A DNA stretch of 64,000 nucleotides from Cronobacter sakazakii (GTDB lineage: Bacteria; Pseudomonadota; Gammaproteobacteria; Enterobacterales; Enterobacteriaceae), in assembly GCF_000982825.1 (NCBI RefSeq), contig NZ_CP011047.1, positions 930,001 through 994,000 of the forward strand, read 5' to 3'. Below are positions 34,161 to 43,234 of the stretch, one piece after another. The notes beneath the pieces are model-generated. The model had not been told where the DNA came from. It searched no databases and saw only the letters and a program-made list of their open reading frames with translations. A program made the position numbers and the translations under genes. Position 1 is the first letter of the stretch. Each line of letters begins with the position of its first letter.

Positions 34161-34339
34161 TATAATGGCGGCGGCGCTTGAGGCTTTTTGCCTCATGCTG
34201 TCGGCAGAAATGCCGTGATGGTGAGGCAGAAAGAAGAAAGCCCCGAAGGTCATTTATTCAATTAACCAACGAGGCCCCCTGATGCATCAACACCATCAGC
34301 GTAGCCTCTTACCCGCCGAAAGGCAAGGAGAAGAAGGCC
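34161..34339 (+). other. hok mRNA promoter and leader
   Basis: TATAAT (34161-34166) is followed by GGCGCTTGAGGCTTTTTGCC, the tandem-hairpin 5' end typical of hok transcripts. Further conserved leader segments come next (GCAGAAAGAAGAAAGCCCCG, then CATTAACC-like ATTCAATTAACCAACGAGGC). The 3' flank of hok (TTCAGGTGAGGCGAGGC, 34529-34545) can fold back on this 5' end. Confidence 0.65.
34220..34291 (-). ncRNA. sok: Sok-type antisense RNA
   Basis: A promoter on the minus strand (-35 TTGCCT at 34321-34326, 17-bp spacer, -10 TACGCT at 34298-34303) would start an RNA near 34291 that is complementary to the hok leader, through GGCCTCGTTGG and CGGGGCTTTCTTCTTTC. Its position and sequence fit Sok, the labile antitoxin RNA that blocks mok and hence hok translation. 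The 3' end is approximate. Confidence 0.6.
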
Positions 34340-34494
34340 ATGAAACTGCTGCGAAGCACCCTGTTCTGGTGTGTATTAATGATATGTATAACGTTGTTAA
34401 TGTTCACATTTCTGACGCGTCATTCGCTGTGCGAACTGAGGCTGAAGGACGGGCAAAGGGAATTTGCTGCGTTTCTGGCTTACGAATCCGGTAA
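34282..34494 (+). CDS. Mok-type overlapping leader frame
   Basis: A 70-codon frame starting ATGCATCAACACCATCAG that overlaps the hok frame. In hok/sok loci the mok frame is not important for its product; its translation opens the hok start. The overlap geometry fits. I treat it as a regulatory reading frame. Confidence 0.5.
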   Translation: MHQHHQRSLLPAERQGEEGHETAAKHPVLVCINDMYNVVNVHISDASFAVRTEAEGRAKGICCVSGLRIR

Positions 34495-34498
34495 GTAG
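34340..34498 (+). CDS. Hok/Gef-family toxin peptide
   Basis: A 52-residue membrane toxin. It has a short basic start (MKLLRS), one membrane helix (TLFWCVLMICITLLMFTFLT) and the family signature RHSLCELRLKDGQREFAAFL-AYESGK: Cys31 and Glu32, the G-Q, and the terminal AYES. Such toxins depolarise the membrane when the antisense RNA is lost. AAGGAG and AAGAAGG precede the ATG. The frame, leader and antisense promoter are all present, so the locus looks intact. It lies between dgoR and yidA. Confidence 0.9.
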   Translation: MKLLRSTLFWCVLMICITLLMFTFLTRHSLCELRLKDGQREFAAFLAYESGK

Positions 34499-34618
34499 CA
34501 ACCTGTCGGGCGGGGGCAACCCCGCTCTTTCAGGTGAGGCGAGGCTGAAGGTGGTTTTGCAGCCGAAAGCGCCTTTCTGACGCGCCGCCAGTAACTGGCG
34601 GCGCGTCAACATTCCTTC

Positions 34619-35431
34619 TTAGCGCAGGGCGAATTTCTCAATCGCGTACGCGACGCCATCTTCCAGGTTCGAGCGGGTCACAAAATTGGCGGCCTCTTTC
34701 GCCGCATCAATGGCGTTCTCCATCGCCACGCCGACGCCCGCATATTCCAGCATCGCGATATCATTTTCCTGATCGCCAATCGCCATCACTTCTTCCGGCT
34801 GGATGTTTAAAACTTCCGCCAGCGATTTCACGCCGGTGCCTTTGGTAACGCGTTTATCGAGGATTTCCAGGAAGTAAGGCGCGCTTTTCAGCACGGTGTA
34901 TTTCTCTTTCACGTCCTGCGGGATGCGCGTAATGGCTTTATCGAGGATTTCCGGCTCGTCGATCATCATGACCTTCAGAAAAGTCATGTTCGGGTCCATT
35001 TTTTCCGCCTCGCAGAATACCAACGGAATGGTGGCGACAAACGATTCATGCACGGTATAGCGGCTGATGTCGCGGTTTGCGGTATAGAGCGTGGTGCGAT
35101 CGAGCGCGTGGAAGTGCGAGCCCACTTCACGCGAAAGCTGCTCCAGGTAGCGGTAGTCGTCATAACTGAGCGGGGTTTGCGCCACGGTGCTGCCGTCACT
35201 CGCCTTTTGCACCAGCGCGCCGTTATAGGTAATGCAGTAATCGCCGGGTTTATCCATGTGCAGCTCGCGCAGATAACTCTCCACGCCCGCAAAAGGTCGG
35301 CCGGTCGTCAGCACCACGTTGATGCCCTGTTCGCGGGCGGCGGCGATGGCGTTTTTCACGCCGGGTGAAATGGTGTGATCGGGCAGCAGTAATGTGCCAT
35401 CCATGTCGATTGCGATAAGTTTAATAGCCAT
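34619..35431 (-). CDS. yidA: YidA, HAD-family sugar phosphatase
   Basis: Cof-type HAD phosphatase acting on sugar phosphates such as erythrose-4-phosphate and mannose-1-phosphate in E. coli. The 270-residue protein has the nucleophile motif IAIDMDGTLLLPDH, the Ser/Thr motif VVLTTGRPF, a Lys in KRVTKGTGVKSLAEVL and the acidic motif IGDQENDIAMLEYAG. Full length, monocistronic. Confidence 0.95.
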   Translation of the reverse strand: MAIKLIAIDMDGTLLLPDHTISPGVKNAIAAAREQGINVVLTTGRPFAGVESYLRELHMDKPGDYCITYNGALVQKASDGSTVAQTPLSYDDYRYLEQLSREVGSHFHALDRTTLYTANRDISRYTVHESFVATIPLVFCEAEKMDPNMTFLKVMMIDEPEILDKAITRIPQDVKEKYTVLKSAPYFLEILDKRVTKGTGVKSLAEVLNIQPEEVMAIGDQENDIAMLEYAGVGVAMENAIDAAKEAANFVTRSNLEDGVAYAIEKFALR

Positions 35432-35592
35432 GAGTTCCCCTGCATAAAAGAGTCTTTTCGCATGCTAACGCGATTGTGCTCAAAACACAGTAGCAGCCGG
35501 GGCGAGAAAAGGGGATGGATCCGCAGGGAAAATGCCGGTTAATGCGCCCGTGGCGAAGGGAAGAACAGGGTGGCTGGTGTATGAAGGGCGAG

Positions 35593-35715
35593 TGGCGGGT
35601 GCGCTTCGCTTACCCGCCCTGCATTGGGTGGCGCTATAAATGATAAAGGCGGGTGAAGCTGCGCTTACCCGCCTTGTGTGCTGTTGTAGGGCGGGTAAGC
35701 GAAGCGCCACCCGCC
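35593..35715. repeat. Three REP-like palindromes
   Basis: Three imperfect palindromes of one family: 35593-35620 (GGCGGGTGCGCTTCGCTTAC...), 35647-35675 and 35686-35715 (GTAGGGCGGGTAAGCGAAGC...). Each can form a stem of GGCGGGT...ACCCGCC. The same family recurs at 56765-56893 and 61763-61792. They fill the yidA-gyrB gap (35432-35725), which holds no gene. Confidence 0.8.
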
Positions 35716-35725
35716 ATAACGACCA

Positions 35726-38140
35726 TCAGATATCGATATTCGCCGCTTTCAGGGCGTTTTCTTCGATAAAGGCGCGACGCGGTTCAACGGCGTCGCCCAT
35801 CAGCGTGGTAAAGAGCTGATCGGCCGCAATCGCGTCTTTTACCGTCACGCGCAGCATACGGCGGCTTTCCGGATCCATGGTGGTTTCCCACAACTGCTCC
35901 GGGTTCATCTCGCCAAGACCTTTATAACGCTGAATCGACAGGCCGCGACGGGACTCTTTCACCAGCCAGTCCAGCGCCTGCTCGAAGCTTGCCACCGGCT
36001 GACGGCGTTCACCGCGCTCGATAAACGCGTCTTCTTCAATCAGGCCGCGCAGCTTCTCGCCAAGCGTACACAGACGACGGTATTCACCACCGGTCACAAA
36101 CTCGTGGTCGAGCACGTAATCGGTATCAACGCCGTGGGTACGCACGCGCACCACTGGCTCGAAACGACGCGTTTCCGCATTCTCACGGATATCGTATTTC
36201 CAGACGCTGCCGTGCTGCTCGTTGTCATTGAGTGTGGTGATAAGCGCAGAGACCCAACGGGTCACGTTCGCTTCATCGGCCAGCGTCTCTTCGGACAGCG
36301 TCGGCTGATAGATAAGCTCTTTCAGCAGCGCGCGCGGGTAACGACGCTCCATACGGTTGATCATCTTCTGCGCGCCGTTGTACTCAGAGACGAGTTTTTC
36401 CAGTGCTTCACCGGCAATGGCAGGCGCGCTGGCATTCGCATGCAGCGTCGCGCCGTCCAGCGCGATGGCGATCTGGTACTGATCCATCGCCTCGTCGTCT
36501 TTAATGTACTGTTCCTGCTTGCCTTTTTTCACTTTATAGAGCGGCGGCTGGGCGATATAGACATGGCCGCGCTCAATAATTTCCGGCATCTGACGGTAGA
36601 AGAAGGTCAACAGCAGCGTACGGATGTGCGAGCCATCGACGTCAGCATCGGTCATGATGATGATGCTGTGGTAGCGCAGTTTATCCGGGTTGTATTCGTC
36701 ACGGCCGATACCGCAGCCAAGCGCGGTAATCAGCGTCGCGACTTCCTGGGAAGAGAGCATCTTGTCAAAGCGCGCCTTCTCCACGTTCAGGATTTTCCCT
36801 TTCAGCGGCAGGATCGCCTGGTTCTTACGGTTACGGCCCTGTTTTGCAGAACCGCCCGCGGAGTCCCCTTCCACCAGGTAGAGTTCGGAGTGCGCCGGGT
36901 CGCGCTCCTGGCAATCCGCCAGTTTGCCCGGCAGCCCTGCGAGATCGAGCGCGCCTTTACGACGGGTCATTTCACGCGCTTTACGTGCCGCTTCACGGGC
37001 GCGCGCGGCGTCGATAATTTTGCCGACCACGATTTTCGCGTCGTTCGGGTTCTCCAGCAGATATTCCGCCAGCAGCTCGTTCATCTGCTGCTCAACCGCC
37101 GATTTCACCTCGGAGGAGACCAGCTTGTCTTTGGTCTGGGAGGAGAATTTCGGGTCCGGCACTTTAACGGACACAACGGCAATCAGGCCTTCACGCGCGT
37201 CATCGCCGGTAGCGCTGACTTTCGCTTTCTTGCTGTAGCCTTCTTTATCCATATAGGCGTTCAGCGTACGGGTCATCGCCGCACGGAAGCCCGCCAGGTG
37301 CGTACCGCCGTCGCGCTGCGGAATATTGTTGGTGAAGCAGTAGATATTTTCCTGGAAGCCATCGTTCCACTGCAGCGCCACTTCCACGCCGATACCGTCT
37401 TTTTCGGTGGAGAAATAGAAGATATTCGGGTGAATCGGCGTTTTGTTCTTGTTCAGGTATTCAACGAACGCCTTGATGCCGCCTTCGTAATGGAAGTGGT
37501 CCTGCTTACCGTCGCGCTTATCCACGAGACGGATCGACACGCCGGAGTTCAGGAACGAGAGTTCGCGCAGGCGCTTCGCCAGAATATCGTATTCAAACTC
37601 AGTGACGTTGGTGAAGGTTTCGAGGCTTGGCCAGAAACGGACCTGAGTACCGGTCTGATCGGTGTCGCCGGTTACGGCCAGCGGCGCTTGCGGCACGCCG
37701 TGCACGTAAGTTTGCTGGTGGATTTTACCTTCACGGCGAATCACCAGCTCCAGTTTCTGGGACAGGGCGTTAACCACGGATACGCCTACGCCGTGCAGAC
37801 CACCGGAGACTTTATAGGAGTTATCATCAAATTTACCGCCCGCGTGCAGCACGGTCATGATAACTTCCGCCGCCGAAACGCCTTCTTCCGGGTGGATACC
37901 GGTCGGAATGCCGCGCCCGTCATCCGATACCGAGACGGAGTTGTCGGCATGGATAGTCACGACGATATCTTTACAGTGACCCGCGAGCGCTTCGTCGATA
38001 GCGTTATCTACCACCTCGAATACCATGTGGTGCAGACCGGTGCCGTCATCCGTATCGCCGATATACATACCCGGGCGCTTACGCACCGCATCCAGTCCTT
38101 TCAGGACTTTGATACTGGAGGAGTCATAAGAATTCGACAT
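35726..38140 (-). CDS. gyrB: GyrB, DNA gyrase subunit B
   Basis: ATPase subunit of gyrase. From the ATG at 38140 it has 804 residues, as in E. coli. The GHKL ATPase domain (EVVDNAIDEALAGHCKDIVV, GGLHGVGVSVVNALSQKL), the TOPRIM motif (YLVEGDSAGGSAKQGRNRKN, MTDADVDGSHIRTLLL) and the C-terminal FIEENALKAANIDI are all present. The quinolone-relevant region (EGDSAGG and GRNRKNQA) looks wild type. Confidence 0.99.
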   Translation of the reverse strand: MSNSYDSSSIKVLKGLDAVRKRPGMYIGDTDDGTGLHHMVFEVVDNAIDEALAGHCKDIVVTIHADNSVSVSDDGRGIPTGIHPEEGVSAAEVIMTVLHAGGKFDDNSYKVSGGLHGVGVSVVNALSQKLELVIRREGKIHQQTYVHGVPQAPLAVTGDTDQTGTQVRFWPSLETFTNVTEFEYDILAKRLRELSFLNSGVSIRLVDKRDGKQDHFHYEGGIKAFVEYLNKNKTPIHPNIFYFSTEKDGIGVEVALQWNDGFQENIYCFTNNIPQRDGGTHLAGFRAAMTRTLNAYMDKEGYSKKAKVSATGDDAREGLIAVVSVKVPDPKFSSQTKDKLVSSEVKSAVEQQMNELLAEYLLENPNDAKIVVGKIIDAARAREAARKAREMTRRKGALDLAGLPGKLADCQERDPAHSELYLVEGDSAGGSAKQGRNRKNQAILPLKGKILNVEKARFDKMLSSQEVATLITALGCGIGRDEYNPDKLRYHSIIIMTDADVDGSHIRTLLLTFFYRQMPEIIERGHVYIAQPPLYKVKKGKQEQYIKDDEAMDQYQIAIALDGATLHANASAPAIAGEALEKLVSEYNGAQKMINRMERRYPRALLKELIYQPTLSEETLADEANVTRWVSALITTLNDNEQHGSVWKYDIRENAETRRFEPVVRVRTHGVDTDYVLDHEFVTGGEYRRLCTLGEKLRGLIEEDAFIERGERRQPVASFEQALDWLVKESRRGLSIQRYKGLGEMNPEQLWETTMDPESRRMLRVTVKDAIAADQLFTTLMGDAVEPRRAFIEENALKAANIDI

Positions 38141-38168
38141 CAACGTTTCTCGCTCATTTTAACTTGGG

Positions 38169-39242
38169 TTAATCCGTTATTTTACCCTGATCGACAGCGA
38201 ACATCTTCGAATTTTTGTCCGTCATGTCGAGAATATGTTCAGCGCTGATCGCGCTGACAAAGACTTGCGACTGCGTAGCCTTCAGGCGCTGCGCCAGAAG
38301 CCCACGTCGGGCATCGTCGAGTTCAGAGGCAAAATCATCTATCAGATACAGGCAGCGCCGCCCGCTTTCGCGAGTCAGAAACTCGCCCTGGGCCAGACGC
38401 AGCGCGCACATCAGGAGCTTGAGCTGTCCGCGCGACAGCGTATCTTCCACCGGCGCGCCGTCGGCGCGAATGCGGAAATCGGCCTTGTGCGGGCCGTGCG
38501 CGGTGTAGGTCAGCATCCGGTCGCGCTCGAAGCCGCGCTCCAGCACATCGGCATAGTCGCTCTCTTTCTCCCAGCCGCGCTGGAAAGAAAACGTGAGCGA
38601 AAATTCCGGCAAAAATTGCGCGCAGGTATCGGCCATGTCGTTGGCGATCGCTTCGCTATAGCTGGCGCGCCACTGGCTTATCTGTTCGGCCAACGGAACC
38701 AGTTCACGGTCCCACGGGCGCAGTTGTTCATAGCGGGTCACCTGTCGCAGCGCGGCGTTGCGCTGTTTGAGCAGGCGCTTTAAGTTGCTCCAGGCCACAA
38801 AGAAGCCCGGTTCGTTATGGAAGCATCCCCAGTCGAGGAACGCTCTTCTGTATTTGGGGCCGCCGCCGAGTAAAGTAAACCCCTCGGGGGTAATTAATTG
38901 CATCGGCATCAGCTGCGCCAGTTCGGCGACCTTGTGACCGTCGCTGCCGTCGATGCGCACCGTACTGTCGCCGTTGCGATCTTTCGTCAGGCCGACCGAG
39001 ACTTCGCGCTCGTCGCCCTGCAACCGCCCGTGGAGAATAAAAGCATCCTGTTCGTGGCGGATCACGCGACCGATTTGCAGACTGCGAAACGCGCGTCCGT
39101 GGCCCAGCGTGTAAATCGCTTCCAGCACGCTGGTTTTCCCGCTGCCGTTCGCGCCAACCAGAAAGTTAAAACCGGGAGAGAGCGCGAGATCCGCGTTTTC
39201 AATATTGCGGAAATCTTTGATAAGGAGACGCGTCAGAGACAT
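38169..39242 (-). CDS. recF: RecF, recombination/repair ATPase
   Basis: SMC-like ATPase that loads RecA at gaps with RecO and RecR. The 357-residue protein has the Walker A FLVGANGSGKTSVLEAIYTL, the signature segment DTLSRGQLKLLMCALRLAQG and Walker B CLYLIDDFASELD. It is 28 bp upstream of gyrB. A 156-bp spacer separates it from dnaN, unlike the near-contiguous arrangement I recall in E. coli. Confidence 0.97.
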   Translation of the reverse strand: MSLTRLLIKDFRNIENADLALSPGFNFLVGANGSGKTSVLEAIYTLGHGRAFRSLQIGRVIRHEQDAFILHGRLQGDEREVSVGLTKDRNGDSTVRIDGSDGHKVAELAQLMPMQLITPEGFTLLGGGPKYRRAFLDWGCFHNEPGFFVAWSNLKRLLKQRNAALRQVTRYEQLRPWDRELVPLAEQISQWRASYSEAIANDMADTCAQFLPEFSLTFSFQRGWEKESDYADVLERGFERDRMLTYTAHGPHKADFRIRADGAPVEDTLSRGQLKLLMCALRLAQGEFLTRESGRRCLYLIDDFASELDDARRGLLAQRLKATQSQVFVSAISAEHILDMTDKNSKMFAVDQGKITD

Positions 39243-39398
39243 AGAGTGACTTTTCCGCCTTTACAGCAAACCCAGGGCGTTATCGGCGCAGCCAGTTTCA
39301 ACGCGGACAGCGCGCAGGCCCTGGAGCGTACACGGCGTACGTGACAGGGGCGAGCACTGCCCAGGTTGAAAATGGCAAGTAAGATAGCCCGATATTTT

Positions 39399-40499
39399 CT
39401 ATAGACGCATGGGCATAACAACATAGGCCGCGGAACTGCTCGCCGCATCTTCTATCTGCACGCTCGATACTGAATCTGTCAGCAAAATACGAACATTCTC
39501 GCATTTGAGCGCGTTCAGTACGTCCAGCACATAACTGACGTTGAAGCCGATCTCCATCTCCGCGCCCGCGTAGGTGACGTCGAGGATCTCTTCCGCCTCT
39601 TCCTGCTCCGGGTTGTTGGCGGTGATTTTGAGCTGGTTTTCACTCACATACAGACGCACGCCGCGGAATTTCTCGTTGGAGAGAATGGCCGCGCGGGCAA
39701 ACGCCTGCTTGAGAATATCGCAGCCCGCTTCCAGCGTTTTGTCCGGGTTCTTCGGCAGTACGCGACGGTAATCCGGGAAGCGGCCATCGACCAGCTTCGA
39801 GGTAAAGATAAAATCGCCGACGTGCGCGCGAATATTGTTGCTGCCGATCTGGATGCGCAGCGGGGCGTCGCCGCCATCAAGCATACGCATCAGCTCCAGC
39901 ACCCCTTTACGCGGCACGATCACCGAATGGTTCGGCAACGGCTGGCCGACCGGCATCGCGCAGACCGCCAGACGGTGGCCGTCGGTCGCGACGGTTCGCA
40001 GGTCTTCGCCTTCGGTTTCAAACAGCATGCCGTTGAGATAATAACGGACATCCTGATGCGCCATGGAAAACTGCGTAGCTTCGATAAGACGCTTCATGGT
40101 CGCCTGAGGCAGCGTGAATTCCACTTCGCTCTGCCAGTCGTCCAGATTCGGGAAATCCGCTGCCGGCAGCGTGGAGAGCGAAAAACGGCTACGCCCGGAG
40201 CTCACGCGCATACGGTCGCCATCCAGCTGAACCGCGATTTCCGCGCCTTCCGGCAGGCCGCGGCAGATATCAAAGAATTTACGGGCAGGCACGGTGGTCG
40301 CGCCCGGCTCGTGCGGCTGCACCAACGCGACGCGCGCCACCATTTCCATTTCCAGATCGGTGCCGGTCAGCGACAGCGCGCCATCCGCGACCTGAAGCAA
40401 CAGGTTGCCGAGGATAGGCAGCGTCGGACGACCGCCCAGCGGGCCGCTGACCTGCTGAAGCGGCTTTAATAAGTGTTCACGTTCAACGGTAAATTTCAT
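39399..40499 (-). CDS. dnaN: DnaN, DNA polymerase III sliding clamp
   Basis: The beta clamp, 366 residues as in E. coli. N-terminal MKFTVEREHLLKPLQQVSGP and C-terminal AAYVVMPMRL are typical. The hydrophobic partner-binding region is intact. It follows dnaA by 4 bp in the dnaA-dnaN-recF-gyrB order. Confidence 0.99.
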   Translation of the reverse strand: MKFTVEREHLLKPLQQVSGPLGGRPTLPILGNLLLQVADGALSLTGTDLEMEMVARVALVQPHEPGATTVPARKFFDICRGLPEGAEIAVQLDGDRMRVSSGRSRFSLSTLPAADFPNLDDWQSEVEFTLPQATMKRLIEATQFSMAHQDVRYYLNGMLFETEGEDLRTVATDGHRLAVCAMPVGQPLPNHSVIVPRKGVLELMRMLDGGDAPLRIQIGSNNIRAHVGDFIFTSKLVDGRFPDYRRVLPKNPDKTLEAGCDILKQAFARAAILSNEKFRGVRLYVSENQLKITANNPEQEEAEEILDVTYAGAEMEIGFNVSYVLDVLNALKCENVRILLTDSVSSVQIEDAASSSAAYVVMPMRL

Positions 40500-40503
40500 A
40501 GCG

Positions 40504-41889
40504 TCACGAAGATAATGTTCTGATTAAATTGGAGAAATCTTCTTTGATATCGTGGCTTTCCTCACGCAGCTGCTCAATCTTGCGGCAGGCGTGCAGCACC
40601 GTAGTGTGGTCGCGGCCGCCAAACGCATCGCCGATCTCCGGCAGGCTGTGGTTGGTCAGCTCTTTGGCGAGCGCCATCGCCATCTGGCGCGGGCGTGCCA
40701 CCGAGCGGGAACGCCGCTTGGAGAGCAAATCCGCCACCTTGATCTTGTAGTACTCGGCCACCGTCTTCTGAATATTGTCGATGGTGACGAGTTTTTCCTG
40801 GAGCGCCAGCAGATCGCGCAGCGCCTCGCGCACAAAATCGATAGTAATCGCGCGGCCGGTAAAGTTGGCGTTGGCGATCACGCGGTTCAGCGCGCCCTCA
40901 AGCTCACGCACGTTGGATCGCAGACGCTTGGCAATAAAGAAGGCCACTTCGCCCGGCAGACGGATATCGTTCTCATCCGCCTTTTTCATCAGGATCGCTA
41001 CGCGAGTTTCCAGCTCCGGCGGCTCAATGGCTACCGTAAGACCCCAGCCGAAGCGCGATTTCAGACGATCCTCAACCCCGTTGATCTCTTTTGGATAGCG
41101 ATCCGAGGTCAGAATGATCTGCTGATTGCCTTCCAGCAGCGCGTTAAAGGTGTGGAAAAACTCTTCCTGGGATCGCTCTTTATTGGCGAAGAACTGAATA
41201 TCATCAATAAGCAGCGCATCCACCGAACGGTAGTAGCGTTTAAACTCTTCGATAGCGTTGTTTTGCAGCGCCTTTACCATGTCCTGGACGAAACGCTCAG
41301 AGTGCATGTAGACCACTTTGGCGTTGGGCTTGCGGGCCATAATGCCATTGCCCACCGCGTGCAACAGGTGCGTTTTACCCAGACCCGTGCCGCCATAAAG
41401 GAAAAGCGGGTTATACGCGCCGCCGGGGTTATCCGCCACCTGACGCGCCGCCGCGCGGGCCAGTTGGTTAGATTTACCCTCAACGAAGTTATCAAAGGTG
41501 TGTTTGACGTTGACGTTCGAACGGTATGACGGCTCCGCGGGAGCGGGCACGTTGTCCCACGCCGGACGCACGGGTGCCGCCGCAGGCGCGGCCTGCGCAG
41601 GTTTTACCGCCTGGCTTGCCGGTGCGGTTGTCGCAGTCGCCAGGGGTTTCGTGCCGACTTCAAAGCGCAGCAGCGGCGCGTCAGAGCCGCAGAAATCATT
41701 CAGTAATCCGTTAATATTATTGAGGTATTTGTCCCTTACCCAATCGAGCACAAACCGGTTTGGCGCATACAAAGCCAGCGTGTTATCGCTCAGTTCCGCC
41801 TGTAGGGGGCGTATCCACATACTGAATTCAGTGGCTGGTAACTCATCCTGCAATCGGGCAAGACACTGCTGCCAAAGCGAAAGTGACAC
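40504..41889 (-). CDS. dnaA: DnaA, replication initiator
   Basis: Binds oriC and opens the duplex. From the GTG at 41889 (encoding SLSLWQQCLARLQDELPATE) it has 461 residues. An upstream in-frame start at 41901 is not conserved. Domain III has Walker A YGGTGLGKTHLLHAVGN and Walker B VDALLIDDIQFF. Domain IV has RPRQMAMALAKELTNHSLPE and GGRDHTTVLHACRKI. The linker (about 85-125) is Ala/Pro-rich, its usual variable part. Confidence 0.99.
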   Translation of the reverse strand: MSLSLWQQCLARLQDELPATEFSMWIRPLQAELSDNTLALYAPNRFVLDWVRDKYLNNINGLLNDFCGSDAPLLRFEVGTKPLATATTAPASQAVKPAQAAPAAAPVRPAWDNVPAPAEPSYRSNVNVKHTFDNFVEGKSNQLARAAARQVADNPGGAYNPLFLYGGTGLGKTHLLHAVGNGIMARKPNAKVVYMHSERFVQDMVKALQNNAIEEFKRYYRSVDALLIDDIQFFANKERSQEEFFHTFNALLEGNQQIILTSDRYPKEINGVEDRLKSRFGWGLTVAIEPPELETRVAILMKKADENDIRLPGEVAFFIAKRLRSNVRELEGALNRVIANANFTGRAITIDFVREALRDLLALQEKLVTIDNIQKTVAEYYKIKVADLLSKRRSRSVARPRQMAMALAKELTNHSLPEIGDAFGGRDHTTVLHACRKIEQLREESHDIKEDFSNLIRTLSS

Positions 41890-42637
<748 letters not shown>

Positions 42638-42651
42638 TAGCTAACCCTTTA

Positions 42652-43011
42652 GTGGTTAAGCTCGCATTTCCCAGGGAGTTACGTTTGTTAACTCCCGCTC
42701 ATTTCACCTTCGTCTTCCAGCAGCCACAACGGGCTGGCACGCCGCAAATCACCATCCTCGGCCGCCTTAATTCGCTGGGGCATCCCCGCATCGGTCTTAC
42801 CGTCGCCAAGAAAAACGTTAAACGCGCGCATGAACGCAATCGGATTAAACGTCTGACGCGTGAAAGCTTTCGTTTACGTCAGCATGAACTCCCTCCGATG
42901 GATTTCGTGGTGGTGGCGAAGCGCGGGATTGCCGACCTCGATAACCGGGAGCTTTCGGAAGCTTTGGAAAAATTATGGCGTCGTCATTGTCGCCTGGTTC
43001 GCGGCTCCTGA
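42652..43011 (+). CDS. rnpA: RnpA, protein component of RNase P
   Basis: Assists the catalytic RNA in maturing tRNA 5' ends. 119 residues from the GTG at 42652 (VKLAFPRELRLLTPAHFTFV). The RNR-type signature NVKRAHERNRIKRLTRESFR is intact. Starts 14 bp after rpmH; its 3' end overlaps yidD by 37 bp. Confidence 0.98.
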   Translation: MVKLAFPRELRLLTPAHFTFVFQQPQRAGTPQITILGRLNSLGHPRIGLTVAKKNVKRAHERNRIKRLTRESFRLRQHELPPMDFVVVAKRGIADLDNRELSEALEKLWRRHCRLVRGS

Positions 43012-43232
43012 TAGCCCTAATCCGGGTCTATCAACGCTTCATTAGTCCGCTTCTCGGGCCGCATTGCCGTTTTCACCCCACCTGTTCGCAGTACGGAATT
43101 GAGGCATTGCGCAGGTTTGGGGTGTTAAAAGGCAGTTGGTTGACAGTGAAACGCGTATTAAAATGCCACCCTTTGAACCCGGGTGGCGACGACCCCGTCC
43201 CGCCAGGACCTTTTGATACCAGAGAACACTAA
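42975..43232 (+). CDS. yidD: YidD, membrane protein insertion efficiency factor
   Basis: 85-residue protein aiding YidC-dependent insertion. RVYQRFISPLLGPHCRFHPT, CSQYGIEALRRFG and PLNPGGDDPVPP are diagnostic, with the conserved Cys pair. Overlaps rnpA and ends 2 bp before yidC. Confidence 0.97.
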   Translation: MASSLSPGSRLLIALIRVYQRFISPLLGPHCRFHPTCSQYGIEALRRFGVLKGSWLTVKRVLKCHPLNPGGDDPVPPGPFDTREH

Positions 43233-43234
43233 CG

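Noticed and set aside
36104..38248. Open frame of about 714 codons opposite gyrB
   Set aside because: Antisense shadow of gyrB; composition is rich in His, Arg, Val and Phe with no domain signs.
40552..41529. Open frame of about 325 codons opposite dnaA
   Set aside because: Antisense shadow of dnaA.
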